DNA of 64,000 bases from Lachnospiraceae bacterium C7 (GTDB lineage: Bacteria > Bacillota > Clostridia > Lachnospirales > Lachnospiraceae). Location of the stretch: positions 35,975 through 99,974 of the forward strand of contig FOPE01000005.1 of the NCBI GenBank assembly GCA_900113385.1, given 5' to 3'. Position 1 is the stretch's first letter; each line of letters starts with the position of its first letter. A program made the translations under genes and the position numbers. A model generated the notes under the pieces. That model was not told the DNA's origin. It did not search any database and saw only the letters and a program-made list of their open reading frames with translations. Shown here piece by piece: positions 63,676 to 64,000 of this stretch.

Positions 63676-64000
63676 GATTGTGTAAAGAAGTTTGTGTAAA
63701 TACTTCTTCAAAAGTGACCTTGTTTATAAGTTACATGAACATCGCTTCTAGTTCAGAACGACATTCTTTAAAGCCTCTATGTACACGACGGTCCATTGTC
63801 TGGTTATAGTCGCAATAAAAGCTACATACATATCTTTCAAGAGAATCTTCGTTAGGGAACTGTTCCTTGCGCTTTGTTCCGCGTTTGAGGTTCTTATTCA
63901 GGTTCTCAATAAGATTTGTTGTATATATACTTCTACGGATTGCCATTGGGAATTCGTAAAATACAAAAAGTGAGGTTAAGTCCTCAAGAACAGCTACCGC
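63676..64000 (-). mobile_element. IS256-family insertion sequence, partial at window edge
   Basis: Contains the 3' end of an IS256-type transposase. The likely outer terminal inverted repeat begins at GATTGTGTAAAGAAGTTTGT (63676), a form typical of the family. The element runs past the right edge, so its other end and any target duplication cannot be seen. Confidence 0.75.
63731..64000 (-). CDS. IS256-family transposase, C-terminal part (5' end outside window)
   Basis: The last 89 residues of a Mutator/IS256-type DDE transposase. The frame is open to the right edge and reads EDLTSLFVFYEFPMAIRRSIYTTNLIENLN, the conserved block that holds the region around the catalytic Glu. A basic KNLKRGTKRKEQFPNED and the usual end (ERYVCSFYCDYNQTMDRRVHRGF) follow. 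An internal ATG at 63946 is not the start. No disruption is visible in the part shown, so the copy could be active. Confidence 0.88.
   Translation of the reverse strand, partial: AVAVLEDLTSLFVFYEFPMAIRRSIYTTNLIENLNKNLKRGTKRKEQFPNEDSLERYVCSFYCDYNQTMDRRVHRGFKECRSELEAMFM

Overview
The window is a strongly AT-rich stretch of a low-GC Gram-positive genome, and everything in it points to the Clostridia, most likely a Lachnospiraceae species. The signs are AGGAGG-type ribosome binding sites, several TTG starts, CIRCE heat-shock operators, AddA, RNase J, ComEC, an IreB-type regulator and a lone glutaminyl-tRNA synthetase. The gene order from comEA to the trhP/trmR tRNA-modification genes broadly follows Bacillus/Clostridium chromosomes. 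The sporulation pair gpr-spoIIP, which usually lies between rpsT and lepA, is absent, which suggests a lineage that no longer sporulates. No tRNA, rRNA, CRISPR array or prophage is visible.

Layout. 1-3.1 kb: 3' end of addA, maf, a small conserved protein and a PAP2 phosphatase. 3.2-5.4 kb: htpG on the minus strand behind a CIRCE element. 5.5-9.4 kb: operon of a FlK-like thioesterase, a substrate-binding/permease fusion whose binding domain looks circularly permuted, its ATPase, and an alpha/beta hydrolase. 9.5-15.6 kb (minus): enolase and a giant 2-hydroxyacyl-CoA dehydratase activase-like protein. 15.7-20.9 kb: a rhomboid-like membrane protein with a zinc ribbon, an orphan BMP-type binding protein, glnS and a DUF2225 protein. 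21.2-22.8 kb: a radical SAM/SPASM gene with glycosyltransferase-type N-terminal repeats, split by a frameshift at an A7 run. 22.9-28.5 kb: arginine biosynthesis, argG divergent from argC-GNAT-argB-argD, with a GNAT gene where argJ normally lies.

28.5-36.1 kb: one tight operon comEA - response regulator - histidine kinase - GerMN lipoprotein - comEC - holA. Then rpsT (TTG start), lepA-hemW, the CIRCE-controlled hrcA-grpE-dnaK-dnaJ chaperone cluster, a coiled-coil protein ending in a J-like HPD segment, prmA-rsmE, cysteine desulfurase-thiI, and a minus-strand HPr-like protein that keeps the regulatory serine region but lacks the catalytic histidine (Crh-like). 50.9-57.7 kb: mtaB, ireB-ruvX-DUF1292, RNase J, an MltG-like stub, trmR and trhP. 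57.8-63.6 kb: aroC (minus), nfo, then a divergent dxs paralogue and a MATE exporter behind a promoter with a MerR-family-type 19-bp spacer and dyad. The right edge cuts through an IS256-family insertion sequence.

The best candidates for undescribed biology are the radical SAM/glycan-repeat fusion, the permuted binding protein, the GNAT in place of argJ, the Crh-like protein, the C-terminal J-protein, and the competence operon that contains a two-component system. Short tandem repeats (26, 32, 36, 17 and 18 bp, unrelated in sequence) recur in the gaps between genes. All calls come from reading the sequence and translations; no database search was run.
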